Part shown: piece by piece, positions 37,113 to 47,000 of the stretch | Numbering within the stretch: position 1 is the first letter of the stretch | Layout of the letters: every line of letters begins with the position of its first letter | Program-made: the position numbers and the translations under genes | The notes under the pieces: model-generated | Databases searched by the model: none | What the model saw: the letters and a program-made list of their open reading frames with translations, nothing else | Told to the model about the DNA's origin: nothing | From: Streptomyces nitrosporeus | GTDB lineage: Bacteria > Actinomycetota > Actinomycetes > Streptomycetales > Streptomycetaceae | DNA: 64,000 nt | Assembly: GCF_008704555.1 (NCBI RefSeq) | Contig: NZ_CP023702.1 | Coordinates: forward strand, 2,480,001-2,544,000 | Direction of reading: 5' to 3'

Positions 37113-37278
37113 GGGAAGACCCCTTCCGTCCGGAACTCCTGGTTGCGGCCGCCCGACTCGCGCATGTCTGCGGGTTCCGACGGCAGGTAAGGGCATAATC
37201 GCGTCGAGCGTGCGCGCCGGACGCCGCCGGGCGGGCGGTACAGCCCTTAGTGGTCACCTACGCGGGAGGCACCTGACG

Positions 37279-37602
37279 ATGGCGTGGTTGCTGGTCGTGG
37301 TCGCCGGACTGCTGGAGACCGGCTTCGCCGTGTGCCTGAAGCTCTCCCACGGGTTCACCCGGCTCTGGCCGACGGTCGCCTTCTGCGCGTTCGCGCTCGG
37401 CAGTTTCGGCCTGCTGACCATGTCGCTGAAGAAGCTGGACGTGGGCCCCGCGTACGCGGTGTGGACGGGCATCGGCGCGGCCGGTACGGCGATCTACGGC
37501 ATGGTCTTCCTCGACGACGTGGTCTCCACCCTCAAGCTGGTGTCGATCTCCCTGGTGATCGTCGGGGTGATCGGGCTGCAGCTGTCCGGTTCCGCGCACT
37601 GA
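37279..37602 (+). CDS. SMR-family exporter, SugE/Gdx-like
   Basis: 107 residues, four membrane helices, with the essential glutamate in helix 1 (GLLETGFAV). SHGFTRLWP and VGPAYAVWTGIGAAGTAIYG resemble the Gdx/SugE branch, which exports guanidinium, rather than EmrE-type drug pumps. GGGAGG precedes the ATG by about 11 nt. The 166-bp upstream gap has a -10-like CATAAT at 37194-37199 and GC-rich leader sequence. Confidence 0.9.
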   Translation: MAWLLVVVAGLLETGFAVCLKLSHGFTRLWPTVAFCAFALGSFGLLTMSLKKLDVGPAYAVWTGIGAAGTAIYGMVFLDDVVSTLKLVSISLVIVGVIGLQLSGSAH

Positions 37603-37714
37603 GGGATCGCGCACCAGGGGCCGTGCGCGGGAGTCGTGCGCCGGGGAGCGCGCGCCGGTGGCGGGGCGCGGTCCCGCGTAGCCCGGCCGGGTGGCCGGTG
37701 GATACTGTGGCGGC

Positions 37715-38515
37715 ATGCCCGATTACCACGATGACCTGCGCCTGGCCCATGTCCTGGCGGACGCCGCCGACGCGGCGACGATGGACCGGTTCAAGGCCCT
37801 GGACCTCCAGGTCGAGACCAAGCCGGACATGACCCCGGTGAGTGAGGCCGACAAGCACGCCGAGGAGCTGATCCGCGGTCACCTCCAGCGCGCCAGGCCG
37901 CGCGACGCGGTCCTGGGCGAGGAGTACGGCATCGAGGGCAGCGGCCCGCGGCGCTGGGTCGTCGATCCGATCGACGGCACGAAGAACTACGTGCGGGGCG
38001 TCCCCGTGTGGGCGACCCTGATCTCGCTGATGGAGGCCGGCGAGAACGGTTTCCAGCCGGTGGTCGGTGTGGTGTCCGCCCCGGCGCTGAACCGGCGCTG
38101 GTGGGCGGCGAAGGGCGCGGGCGCGTTCACCGGGCGCAGTCTCACCTCCGCGAGCCGGCTCGCGGTCTCGAAGGTGGAGCGCATCGCGGACTCCTCCTTC
38201 GCCTTCTCCTCGCTGACCGGCTGGGAGGAGCAGGGCAGGCTGGACGGTTTCCTGGACCTGACCAGGGCCTGCTGGCGCACCCGCGGATACGGCGACTTCT
38301 GGCCGTACATGATGGTCGCGGAGGGTTCGGTGGACATCTGCGCGGAGCCCGAACTCTCGCTGTGGGACATGGCGGCCAACGCGATCATCGTCCAGGAGGC
38401 GGGCGGGCAGTTCACCGGCCTGGACGGTGTCCCGGGTCCCGGCGGCGGCAACGCGGCCGCATCCAACGGTCTGCTCCACCGGGAACTGCTGGACTACCTC
38501 AATCCGCGCCATTGA
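37715..38515 (+). CDS. hisN: histidinol-phosphatase of the inositol monophosphatase family
   Basis: 266 residues. Metal-binding motifs of the family: EEYGIEG (Glu), WVVDPIDGTKNYVRG (D-P-I-D-G-T) and ELSLWDMAANAIIVQEAGG (W-D). In S. coelicolor the enzyme I recognise at this locus was identified as the histidinol-phosphate phosphatase of histidine synthesis. ATG 37715 (MPDYHDDLRLAH) is preferred to 37691; the ribosome site is weak. Confidence 0.9.
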   Translation: MPDYHDDLRLAHVLADAADAATMDRFKALDLQVETKPDMTPVSEADKHAEELIRGHLQRARPRDAVLGEEYGIEGSGPRRWVVDPIDGTKNYVRGVPVWATLISLMEAGENGFQPVVGVVSAPALNRRWWAAKGAGAFTGRSLTSASRLAVSKVERIADSSFAFSSLTGWEEQGRLDGFLDLTRACWRTRGYGDFWPYMMVAEGSVDICAEPELSLWDMAANAIIVQEAGGQFTGLDGVPGPGGGNAAASNGLLHRELLDYLNPRH

Positions 38516-38645
38516 GCCGGTGCGGCACCTCTTGTGCCGGTGCGTCCGGGGATGTCACCCTGGGGGACCCCCACTTGTGAACGTGTGAATCGGTTCGGGA
38601 GACCCGGTCCACCCGGTCACCACGACGCAGGAGGTGGCTCCCTTC

Positions 38646-39047
38646 ATGCTCGTCCGTGACGCCATGAGCACGGTGATCCTCACCATCGGCCCGGCCCATA
38701 CGCTCCGTCAGGCGGCCCGGCTGATGTCGGCCCGCCGCATCGGCGCGGCCGTCGTCCACGACCCCGACACCTGCGGCTTCGGAATCATCACCGAACGCGA
38801 CATCCTCAACTCGGTCGGTGCCGGACAGGACCCGGACACCGAGACGGCATCGGCCCACACGACCGCGGACGCGGTCTTCGCCTCTCCCGCCTGGACGCTC
38901 ACCGAGGCGGCCCAGGCCATGACACACGGCGGCTTCCGCCACCTCGTCGTACTGGACGGTGACGGGCCGGTGGGCATGGTCTCGGTGCGCGACATCATCC
39001 GGTGCTGGGTGCCCGCGGCCCGCCGGCCGGCGAACCTGACCGTCTGA
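38646..39047 (+). CDS. CBS-domain pair protein
   Basis: 133 residues made of two CBS repeats: VRDAMSTVILTIGPAHTLRQ...GFGIITERDI and ADAVFASPAWTLTEA...PVGMVSVRDII. Such modules bind adenosine nucleotides and sense energy state; stand-alone copies are common in actinobacteria. AGGAGG stands 11 nt before ATG 38646; a GTG at 38634 is too close to it. Followed by a strong terminator. Confidence 0.9.
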   Translation: MLVRDAMSTVILTIGPAHTLRQAARLMSARRIGAAVVHDPDTCGFGIITERDILNSVGAGQDPDTETASAHTTADAVFASPAWTLTEAAQAMTHGGFRHLVVLDGDGPVGMVSVRDIIRCWVPAARRPANLTV

Positions 39048-39090
39048 CGGCCGCTGCGGCCGGGCCCGCGAAGGGCCGCCCGGACACACC

Positions 39091-39134
39091 GGCGGGCCGG
39101 GTCCCCCAGGACTTCCTGGGGGACCCGGCCCGCC
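39091..39134. terminator. bidirectional terminator between the CBS and catalase genes
   Basis: A perfect 20-bp stem beginning GGCGGGCCGGGTCCC with an ACTT loop, between convergent stop codons. Confidence 0.85.
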
Positions 39135-39150
39135 GGGTCACGGACGGTGC

Positions 39151-40620
39151 TCAGCCGCGCAGGGCCTGGACCGCGGCGTCGAGCCGCTTGCCGAAGTCCC
39201 CGTCGGCCTGGCGGAAGTTGTTGATCGCGCGCTCGGCGATGTCGTCACGCGACACCTTCGCGATGAACCCGGAGAGGTTGTCGATCAGACGGACCTTCTC
39301 CTCCTCCGTCATCAGCCGGTAGAGGTTGCCGGCCTGCACGAAGTCGTTGTCCTCGGCGTGGACCGGGGTCACGTGGTTCCCGGTGCCCCCGGTGAGGGGG
39401 ACGGGCTGCCAGAGCGGCCGGTCCGTCTGGTGCGGGCCGCCGAAGCTGTTCGGCTCGTAGTTCTTCGCACCCTTGTGACGGCCGTCGTACAGGTAGCCGT
39501 CCCTGCTGTTGGTGCGCGCCTCGGTGGCGTGCGGACGGTTCACCGGCAGGTGGTCGGCGTTGATGCCGACGCGGTAGCGGTGGGCGTCGCCGTAACCGAA
39601 CAGGCGGCCCTGGAGCATCTTGTCCGGGGACGGGCCGATACCGGGCACGAAGTGCGCCGGGCTGAAGATCGACTGCTCGACCTCGGCGAAGATGTTCTCC
39701 GGGTTGCGGTTGAGCTCCAGCTTGCCGATCTCGATCGGCGGGTAGTCCGCGTGCGGCCACACCTTGGTCAGGTCGAACGGGTTGAAGCGGTACGTGGCCG
39801 CCTCGGCCGCCGGCATGATCTGGACCTGGACCGTCCAGGTCGGGAAGTCGCCGCGCTCGATGGACTCACGCAGGTCGCGCTGGTGGCTGTCCGGGTCCGT
39901 GCCGGCGAGGAGGGCGGCCTCCTCGGAGGTGAGGTTCTTGATGCCCTGGTCGGTCTTGAAGTGGTACTTGACCCAGAAGACCTCGCCGGCCTCGTTGTTC
40001 CACTGGAAGGTGTGCGAGCCGAAGCCGTCCATGTGGCGGTAGGAGGCGGGGATGCCGCGGTCACCGAAGAGCCAGGTCACCTGGTGGGTGGACTCCGGCG
40101 ACAGACCCCAGAAGTCCCAGACGTTGTCCGCCTCCTGGGACCCGGTGTACGGGTCGCGCTTCTGGGTGTGGATGAAGTCGGGGAACTTGATGGCGTCCCT
40201 GATGAAGAACACCGGGGTGTTGTTGCCGACGAGGTCGTAGTTGCCCTCCTCGGTGTAGAACTTCAGCGCCCAGCCGCGCGGGTCGCGCACCGCGTCGGCC
40301 GACCCGAGGTTGCCCGCGACGGTGGAGAAGCGCAGGAACGTCTCGGTCTCCTTGCCGACCTCCGAGAGGAACTTCGCGCGCGTCCACTGCGAGACGTCCC
40401 GGGTGAGCGTGAACGTTCCGTACGCGCCGGCGCCGCGGGCGTGCACCACGCGCTCCGGGATGCGCTCGCGGTTGAAGTGGGCGAGCTTCTCCAGAAGCAG
40501 CTGGTCCTGGACGAGAACCGGTCCACCCGGGCCAGCGGTCTCGCTGTTCTGGTTGTCGGCGACCGGCGCGCCGGCCTCCGTGGTGAGCGGTCCCTGCGTC
40601 ACGTGCGCCTCCTGCGTCAT
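39151..40620 (-). CDS. catA: monofunctional heme catalase
   Basis: 489 residues, a clade 3 small-subunit catalase. Active-site residues are visible: His in [16 protein letters not shown], Asn in [13 protein letters not shown] and the heme-ligating Tyr in [14 protein letters not shown]. It disproportionates hydrogen peroxide. It is divergent from the Fur-family gene, whose product is expected to repress it until peroxide oxidises the regulator. In S. coelicolor the corresponding pair is catA-catR. Confidence 0.95.
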   Translation of the reverse strand: MTQEAHVTQGPLTTEAGAPVADNQNSETAGPGGPVLVQDQLLLEKLAHFNRERIPERVVHARGAGAYGTFTLTRDVSQWTRAKFLSEVGKETETFLRFSTVAGNLGSADAVRDPRGWALKFYTEEGNYDLVGNNTPVFFIRDAIKFPDFIHTQKRDPYTGSQEADNVWDFWGLSPESTHQVTWLFGDRGIPASYRHMDGFGSHTFQWNNEAGEVFWVKYHFKTDQGIKNLTSEEAALLAGTDPDSHQRDLRESIERGDFPTWTVQVQIMPAAEAATYRFNPFDLTKVWPHADYPPIEIGKLELNRNPENIFAEVEQSIFSPAHFVPGIGPSPDKMLQGRLFGYGDAHRYRVGINADHLPVNRPHATEARTNSRDGYLYDGRHKGAKNYEPNSFGGPHQTDRPLWQPVPLTGGTGNHVTPVHAEDNDFVQAGNLYRLMTEEEKVRLIDNLSGFIAKVSRDDIAERAINNFRQADGDFGKRLDAAVQALRG

Positions 40621-40687
40621 GTCCTGCGCAGTCGTCGTCTTCTGCGCAGCCTGTCCCTTGGCGAATGCCGATACCGATCCTACGATG

Positions 40688-40702
40688 GACTTTGTCTAAG
40701 TC
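40688..40702. promoter_or_regulatory. Fur/PerR-type operator in the catA-catR gap
   Basis: GACTTTG-T-CTAAGTC is a 7-1-7 inverted repeat with 6 of 7 complementary positions. A further CAAAGTC at 40714-40720 adds another half-site. Position between the divergent starts fits control of both genes by CatR. Confidence 0.65.
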
Positions 40703-40764
40703 AAGTGAACATCCAAAGTCACACCTATTCGGGACTCGGTCCCCTCACTGTTAGGCTGGATTCC

Positions 40765-41184
40765 ATGAGTGACCTCCTGGAACGACTTCGCGGGCGCGGC
40801 TGGCGCATGACCGCACAGCGGCGCGTCGTGGCCGAGGTGCTCGACGGGGAACATGTGCATCTGACGGCGGACGAGGTGCACGCCAGGGCCGCCGACCGCC
40901 TGCCGGAGATCTCCCGGGCCACCGTGTACAACACCCTGGGCGAGATGGTCTCCCTCGGTGAGGTCATCGAGGTCTCCACCGACCACCGGGCGAAGCGGTA
41001 CGACCCGAACGCCCACCGCCCCCACCACCACCTGGTGTGCGCGCGCTGCAGCGCGATCCGGGACGTCCACCCCTCGGGCAACCCGCTGGCCGACCTGCCG
41101 GTGGACGAGCGCTTCGGCTTCACCGTCTCGGACGTCGAGGTGACCTACCGAGGGATCTGCCCGAGCTGCGCCAAGGCCGCCTGA
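40765..41184 (+). CDS. catR: Fur-family peroxide-responsive repressor CatR
   Basis: 139 residues: winged helix (RMTAQRRVVAEVL, EISRATVYNTLGEMV), then the metal sites HRPHHHLVCARC and CPSC (structural zinc Cys4). His-rich regulatory site as in PerR. No ribosome site precedes the ATG; TAGGCT at 40753-40758 puts the transcript start on the ATG, so the mRNA is probably leaderless. Confidence 0.93.
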   Translation: MSDLLERLRGRGWRMTAQRRVVAEVLDGEHVHLTADEVHARAADRLPEISRATVYNTLGEMVSLGEVIEVSTDHRAKRYDPNAHRPHHHLVCARCSAIRDVHPSGNPLADLPVDERFGFTVSDVEVTYRGICPSCAKAA

Positions 41185-41302
41185 GAACACCGGCCGCCCG
41201 CGGCCTCCGGCTCCGCCCGCACACGGCGGGGAGCCCTCACTTCGCCTCCGGTCCTGGCCGGATCACGGCCGAGGATGCCTGACGCGCCCACACGGACATA
41301 CG

Positions 41303-41340
41303 ACGGTGGCCCGGATCCTCGAAAGGATCCGGGCCACCGT
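41303..41340. terminator. hairpin between catR and the first initiator tRNA
   Basis: 17-bp perfect stem ACGGTGGCCCGGATCCT with a CGAA loop. It ends transcripts of catR from the left and of the tRNA from the right. Its inner 28 bp are identical to the hairpin at 43897-43924. Confidence 0.8.
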
Positions 41341-41341
41341 C

Positions 41342-41432
41342 TTCAGTAGCGGGGACAGGATTTGAACCTGCGACCTCTGGGTTATGAGCCCAGCGAGCTA
41401 CCGAGCTGCTCCACCCCGCGTCGTTGTGTTCA
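41342..41432. repeat. direct repeat copy A (91 bp, contains tRNA-fMet)
   Basis: Identical over 91 bp to 43932-44022, covering the tRNA, 5 nt after it and 12 nt before it. Both copies also have the same hairpin core next to them. Confidence 0.85.
41347..41420 (-). tRNA. initiator tRNA-fMet (CAT), copy 1
   Basis: 74 nt cloverleaf, 5' CGCGGGGTGGAGCAG..., anticodon CAT at 41384-41386, T-loop GGTTCAAATCC, no encoded CCA. Initiator traits: position 1 (C) does not pair with position 72 (T), and the anticodon stem ends in three G:C pairs (GGG-loop-CCC). Confidence 0.95.
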
Positions 41433-41547
41433 TAACCTTACGTCACCCTGTGGACCAGCGCAAATCCATTGGAGGGACACAGGGCTCCCCGGTACGAGGG
41501 CCTTCCGGCAGGCGCGAGGGCCTTCCGGCAGGGAGGGACGCCCGGCT

Positions 41548-43722
41548 TCAGGCGGTGAGTTCCTGGTGCAGCGCCTCCAGGAGCCGGGCGGCGCGCTCGG
41601 CCACCTCGGCCGGCCCCAGTTCGACCGCCCGGGAGCACCACCGCTGCCCTTCCGTGAGTTCGCCCCGGCGGGCGGCGAGCAGCGCCAGGCGCAGCGCGGC
41701 GCGTCCGTGGCCGTCGCCCGCCGCGCGCGTCCACCACAGGGCGGCCTCCCGCTCGCTGCCCTCCCGGGCGAGGAGCAGACCGAGGTTGAACGCCCCGTTG
41801 CGGCTGCCGGACTCGGCGGCCTCGCGGTACCAGCGGGCGGCGCCGGACAGGTCGCCGCGTGCGGCGGCCAGCATGCCCGCCCTGACCTGGGCACGCCGGT
41901 GGCCCTGTTCGGCCGCCCTCTCGTACCACTCCTCGCATTCGGTCTTCTCGGGCACCGGTTCGCCCAGCGCCGGGCGGTCGGGCGGCGGCTGGCGCAGGTC
42001 GAGCAGTCCGGCCAGCCGGAACGCGGCCTCCGCGCTGCCGCCTCCGGCGGCACAGCGCAGATGGCGTTCGGCCTCCTGCTCCTCGCCGTCGCGCAGCAGA
42101 GCCATGCCGACCTGGAGCGCGGCGTCGGTGTGCCCGGCCGCGGCGGCCCGCCGGTACCAGCCGAGCGCCGCGTCGTCCTCGTCCCGCCCGGCGTGCAGGA
42201 TGCCCAGGTTGAAGGCCGCGTCCACGCTCCCGGCTTCGGCCGCCTTGGAGAACCAGGGCTCGGCTCCCGCCGCGTCGCCCGCCTGGAGGAGCAGCACGGC
42301 CAGCGCGTTGGCCGCTTCGCGGTGACCCGCGTAGGCGGCCCGGCGGTACCACTGCTCGGCCTGGGCCACCCGGTCCTGGGCCGCGCAGAGCAGGCCGAGG
42401 TTGTAGGCGCCGTTGACGTCCCCCGCGTCCATGGCGGTGCGGTACCAGCGCTCCGCGGTCTGCTGTTCGCCGCGGGCGGCGTGCAGCGCGCCCAGCGCGT
42501 TGGCGGCGTTGCCGTCGCCGTCCTGGGCGGCGCGCAGCCACCACACGGCCGCGCTCTCCTCGTCACCGGCGTCCCTCAGCAGGAAGCCCAGGGCGCAGGC
42601 GGCCCGGGGCTCGCCCTCCTTCGCCGCGGTCAGGTACCAGCGGCCGGCCTCCTTCAGCTCACCGCGCGCCTCCAGGATCGATCCGAGGTGCAGGGCCGCC
42701 CGGCAGTGGCCGCGTGCGGCGGCCTGGCGGTACCACTGCTCGGCCTCGGCGCGGCCCGTAGCGGAACCGTCCCGCTTCTCCGCGACGCCGGGTACGAGCG
42801 CGCTCAGACCCATGACGGCGCCCGCACCGCCGTCGCGTATACCGGAGGCACGGGCGCCGAAGGGGTCGGACCCGCCTCCGGACGCCCGGCGCTCCAGGGC
42901 GCGGGCCAGCCGGTAGGCGGCCTCGCGGTGGCCCTGTTCGGCGGCGGCCCGGAGCCAGCGCTCCGCTCCGACGTCCCCGCGGTGCTCCAGGAGGTCGGCC
43001 AGGGCGTAGGCGCCCAGCGCGTGCCCCTCCTCGGCGGACTGGCGCAGCCAGTACTCGGCGCCGGGCTCGTCACCGCGCTCCCTGAAGTGGCGGCCCAGGG
43101 CGTGCGCGGCCGCGGCCGAGCCGGCGACCGCGGCGATGCGCCACCAGCCGGCGGCCTCGTCGGCGTACCCGCGCTGGTGGAGCAGGACGCCCAGGTTGTT
43201 GGCGGCGGCACGGTCGCCCTCCCCCGTGGCCGCGCGCAGATATGCCTCGGCGCCGTCCAGATCCCCGCGGCGCAGCAGGAGCGCGCCCAGGACGCTCATC
43301 GAGGCGGTGTCACCGGCGTCGGCGGCCTTGCGGTGGCGGGCCTCGGTCTCCGCGGGGTCCACGGCCTCCGTGGCGTCCGGGACGGCGGCGTCCGCACCCG
43401 GCGCAGCGGCCTCCGCGGCCAGGGCACCGGTCCCCGCGGCCGGGCCCGTGCCGGTGGCGGGGCGACCCGCGGGGCGCCGGGCCGGGGAGGGCGCTCCCCC
43501 GGCACGCGCGCGGGGGACGGCTCCGGCCGGTGCGACCGTCGGGACGGGCACGGCCGGGCCGGACACGCCGGTACGGGTGTCCTGCGGGGCCATGACGGAT
43601 TCCGCGGCCTCGGCGACGGCGGCGGCGAGCACCTCATCGGCCACGTTCTCCGCCGTCCGGACCCGTCGCTGCACAAACCGCCCTGTCTCCAACAGAGTTG
43701 CCCTGTCCCCCATAAATACCAT
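41548..43722 (-). CDS. Sel1/TPR-like repeat protein
   Basis: 724 residues. After an N-terminal head (ATLLETGRFVQRRVRTAENVADEV is a shared helix, then a disordered Ala/Pro/Gly region to about 130), the rest is some 15 Sel1-like repeats of about 36 residues with the pattern A-x-x-G-x-x-A-x-x-L-G-x-L-L-x-x-G-D-x-x-x-A-x-x-W-x-x-A-A. These form a superhelical protein-binding scaffold. No signal peptide. ATG 43722 has GGTGG seven nt upstream; ATG 43713 (MGDRATLL) is an alternative. It is flanked by the two identical initiator tRNA genes. Function unknown. Confidence 0.9.
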   Translation of the reverse strand: MVFMGDRATLLETGRFVQRRVRTAENVADEVLAAAVAEAAESVMAPQDTRTGVSGPAVPVPTVAPAGAVPRARAGGAPSPARRPAGRPATGTGPAAGTGALAAEAAAPGADAAVPDATEAVDPAETEARHRKAADAGDTASMSVLGALLLRRGDLDGAEAYLRAATGEGDRAAANNLGVLLHQRGYADEAAGWWRIAAVAGSAAAAHALGRHFRERGDEPGAEYWLRQSAEEGHALGAYALADLLEHRGDVGAERWLRAAAEQGHREAAYRLARALERRASGGGSDPFGARASGIRDGGAGAVMGLSALVPGVAEKRDGSATGRAEAEQWYRQAAARGHCRAALHLGSILEARGELKEAGRWYLTAAKEGEPRAACALGFLLRDAGDEESAAVWWLRAAQDGDGNAANALGALHAARGEQQTAERWYRTAMDAGDVNGAYNLGLLCAAQDRVAQAEQWYRRAAYAGHREAANALAVLLLQAGDAAGAEPWFSKAAEAGSVDAAFNLGILHAGRDEDDAALGWYRRAAAAGHTDAALQVGMALLRDGEEQEAERHLRCAAGGGSAEAAFRLAGLLDLRQPPPDRPALGEPVPEKTECEEWYERAAEQGHRRAQVRAGMLAAARGDLSGAARWYREAAESGSRNGAFNLGLLLAREGSEREAALWWTRAAGDGHGRAALRLALLAARRGELTEGQRWCSRAVELGPAEVAERAARLLEALHQELTA

Positions 43723-43890
43723 CGTCCCACCACCTACAACCCGCGCACACCTGGTATACCGCGGCCAGGTAGGTCACTTCGGCGTTTTGTCGACATGCCC
43801 ACAGAGAGACAAGTGAAACACGTCCGGTCTCAACTCGTGCCCCGCGAACCGCGCTTCACACGGCCGGCTTGACAAAGTCGTCCACCACAT

Positions 43891-43930
43891 GATGAAGGCC
43901 CGGATCCTCGAAAGGATCCGGGCCTTCATC
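43891..43930. terminator. hairpin downstream of the second initiator tRNA
   Basis: 18-bp perfect stem GATGAAGGCCCGGATCCT with a CGAA loop. The 28-bp centre is identical to the hairpin at 41308-41335, while the outer bases differ but remain complementary. Confidence 0.8.
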
Positions 43931-43931
43931 T

Positions 43932-44022
43932 TTCAGTAGCGGGGACAGGATTTGAACCTGCGACCTCTGGGTTATGAGCCCAGCGAGCTACCGAGCTGCT
44001 CCACCCCGCGTCGTTGTGTTCA
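43932..44022. repeat. direct repeat copy B (91 bp, contains tRNA-fMet)
   Basis: Identical to 41342-41432, 2590 bp away in the same orientation, so recombination between the copies would excise the Sel1 gene and one tRNA. Confidence 0.85.
43937..44010 (-). tRNA. initiator tRNA-fMet (CAT), copy 2
   Basis: Identical in sequence to copy 1. It starts only 42 nt downstream of the UPF0182 stop codon, and its first 13 nt take part in a 17-bp inverted repeat with sequence just upstream (43998-44048). Confidence 0.95.
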
Positions 44023-44048
44023 AACCGTACCACGACGCGGGGTGGAGC
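43998..44048. repeat. 17-bp inverted repeat using the tRNA-fMet 5' end
   Basis: GCTCCACCCCGCGTCGT (43998-44014) and its exact complement at 44032-44048 are separated by 17 nt. The left arm is the 5' end of tRNA copy 2 plus 4 nt; the right arm is an inverted copy just after the UPF0182 stop. As RNA it would form a hairpin that could terminate the UPF0182 transcript or compete with tRNA folding. Copy 1 lacks it. Confidence 0.85.
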
Positions 44049-44052
44049 CTTC

Positions 44053-47000
44053 TCAGCTGCTCCGGTCGCCGGCCTCTCCACCGGACCCGTCGGACGCTGC
44101 GGCGTCGGCCTTGACGGCGTCCGCCTCGTCCGCACCGGCCTTCTCGGCGTCCGCCCCGCCGGCGCCCGCGGCATCGCCCCCGGAACCGCCGGCTCCCGAA
44201 CCGCCGGCCTCGGGCTGGGCCGCGGCAGCCCGCTTGAGCGCCGCCTCCAGATCCGCCTGGGCCTTGCCGTAGGCCTCCCAGTCCTGTTCCTGGAGCGCCT
44301 TCTCGCCCGCCGTGTACGCCTTCTGGGCGTCCGCGATGGCCTTCTTCAGCGCGGCGTCACCGGTGGCCGGGGGCTCGGTGGTGTCACCCGGCTCGTCGGG
44401 CTCCGTCGGCGGTGTCGGCGTATCGGAGTCCTCGACCCCGAAGACCGCGTTCAGCGCCTCCCCGAGACTGTTCTCGAAGACGATCTTCGAACCGTACGAA
44501 GCGGCCACCTTCCGCAGCAGCGGGTAGTTCTGTGTGCCACCGCGCGTGTACACCGGCTCGATGTAGAGGAAGCCCCCGTCGAGCGGGACCGTGAGCAGGT
44601 TGCCGTACTCGATGTCCGAGTCGGTTCCCTTGAGGTTCCTCACGAACTCGGCGACGTCGTCGTTGCCGTTGAGCTCACTCTGGACCTGGCCCGGCCCCTT
44701 CACCGTACTGGTGACCCTCAGCAGTCTGATGGTGCCGTAGTCCTTGCTGGCCGCGTCCGCGTCCACCGCCATGAACGCCCCCAGGTTGGGGCGCCCCTTG
44801 GGGGTGAAGGTCGTGGTCAGGGAGAACGTCTGGGTCTCCTGGCCGGGCATCTTCATGCTCAGGTAGTACGGCGGGACGGACCCCGGCTCCTTGTTGGTGG
44901 GGTCGTCCGGCACCTGCCAGGCGTCACTGCCGCTGTAGAACTGCCGGGGGTCCTCGACGTGGTAGCGGGTGAGCAGCTCACGCTGGACCTTGAACAGGTC
45001 CTGCGGGTAGCGCAGGTGGTCCATCAGGTCCTGCGGGATGTCCGCCCGGGGTTCGACCGTGCCGGGGAACGCCTTGCGCCACGTCTTGAGCACCGGGTCC
45101 TCGGTGTCCCACTCGTAGAGCTTGACCGTACCGTCGTAGGCGTCGACGGTGGCCTTCACGGAGTTCCGGATGTAGTTGACCTGGTTCTGCTGGGCGACGA
45201 CCGCGCGCTGGTTGGTGGTCAGCGAGTCGGCCGTGGTGTCGCCGAGCGTCGTACGCGAGGCGTACGGGTAGCCGTTGGTGGTGGTGTACGCGTCGACGAC
45301 CCACTGGATCCGCTTGCCGACGACCACCGGGTAGGCGTCGCCGTCGATGGTCAGCCAGGGGGCGACCGCCTCGACGCGCTCCTTGGGGGTGCGGTTGTAG
45401 AGGATCCGCGACCCGTCGCCGATGGCTCCGGAGTAGAGGATCTGCGGCTCGCTGAAGGACACCGCGTAGGCCGCCCGGTTGAAGGCGTTGGAGAGGCTGA
45501 CGCCGCTGTCGCCCTTGTAACTGGTGGTCTTCTCACCGTCCTGCTCGTAGTCGAGCTCCTTCTGGGGCCCGCCGACGATGGAGTACTGCTCGGTCTTCTC
45601 GCCGTAGTAGATCCGCTGCTCGTACCCCTTGTCGAGCTCGCCGGTGGTCGGCAGGCCCGACTCCGTGAAGTCCGGGGAGCCCACCGGGTTGGTGCCCGTG
45701 GTGGTGCCCCGGGCCGCGATGGCGCCGTAGCCGTGGGTGTACGTGAAGTGGTCGTTGATCCAGTTCCGCTTGGGGAGGCCGTCGAGGTTCAGCTCGCGCA
45801 GGCCGATGACGGTGTCCTGCTCCTTGCCGTCGGCCCCCTTGTAGCGGTCGACGTCCAGCGTCTTGGGGAACTGGTAGTAGTTCCGCTTCTGCTGGAGCTG
45901 CTGGAACGCGGGTGAGACGACGTTCGGGTCCATCACGCGGTAGCTCGCGGCGGCGTCGGCGCCGGCCCGCAGCTTGGCGCTGTCCTCGGTCGTGCTGGTG
46001 CCCGTGTAGTCGTCGACCTTCGCGTCGTCGATGTCGTAGGCGTCCCGCGTGGCGTCGATGTTCTTCTGGATGAACTCGGCTTCCTTGGCCTGCTCGTTCG
46101 GCTGGACCTGGAACTTCTGCACGATCGCCGGGTAGAGGCCGCCGATCAGGATCGCCGAGAGCACCATCAGACCGAAACCGATCACCGGCAGCTGCCAGGT
46201 CCGGCGCCAGAGGGTCGCGAAGAACAGCACCGCGCAGATGACCGCGATGCAGAAGAGGATCGTCTTGGCCGGGAGGTAGGCGTTGGCGTCGACGTACCGC
46301 AGGCCGGTCCAGTTGTCCGTGGCCTTGAAGTCACTGGACTTCACGGCGAGGCCGTACCGGTCGAGCCAGTACGCGACCGCCTTCAGCGAGACGAAGATGC
46401 CGAGCAGCACCGAGAGGTGGCCGGTGGCCGCGCCCGTGGCCCGCGCGCCGGGGCTGGTGATCCGCAGCCCGCCGTACAGGTAGTGGGTCAGCGCGGCGGC
46501 GATCAGCGACAGCACCGCGGCGGCGAACCCGAAGCCCAGCAGGAAGCGGTACCACGGCAGGTCGAAGGCGTAGAAGGCGACGTCCAGTTCGAACTGGGGG
46601 TCCTTCTGGCCGAACGGCACACCGTTGACGTACATCAGCCAGGTCCGCCACTGACCCGAGGCGGAGGCCCCGGCGATCAGTCCGACGAGCGCGGTGATCG
46701 CGAGCAGTACCCACTTCTTGAACGGGGCGACGCTCATCCGGTAGCGGTCCAGGCTCTGCTGCTCCAGCGACATCGCGCTCAGCGGCGGCCGCAGCCGGTG
46801 CGCCAGCCAGATGTTCAGACCGACGGCGAGCGCCATCAGCAGTCCGAAGACGAGGAACAGTCCGATCTTGGTCCACAGGGTGGTGGTGAAGACGGACGAA
46901 TACTCGACCGACCTGTACCAGAGCCAGTCCGTCCAGAACCCCGCGAACATGACGAAGGCCATGGCGAGAACCGCCAGGACCCCCAGTGTCATGAGCAGGG

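Noticed and set aside
37113..37278. Possible guanidine riboswitch before the SugE/Gdx-like exporter
   Set aside because: CCGGACG at 37217 and GTAC at 37238 recall guanidine-III elements, but the required pseudoknot partners do not line up. A covariance-model search would decide.
39358..40764. Upstream part of a 608-codon plus-strand frame ending in catR
   Set aside because: Antisense to catalase; only the part from ATG 40765 has Fur-family sequence.
41362..43872. 836-codon plus-strand open frame over the Sel1 gene and tRNA
   Set aside because: Antisense to a clear Sel1-repeat protein and begins inside a tRNA.
41303..43930. Integrated element between the two identical tRNA genes
   Set aside because: No integrase, no mobile-element genes and normal codon use; the single gene inside is a chromosomal Sel1 protein.
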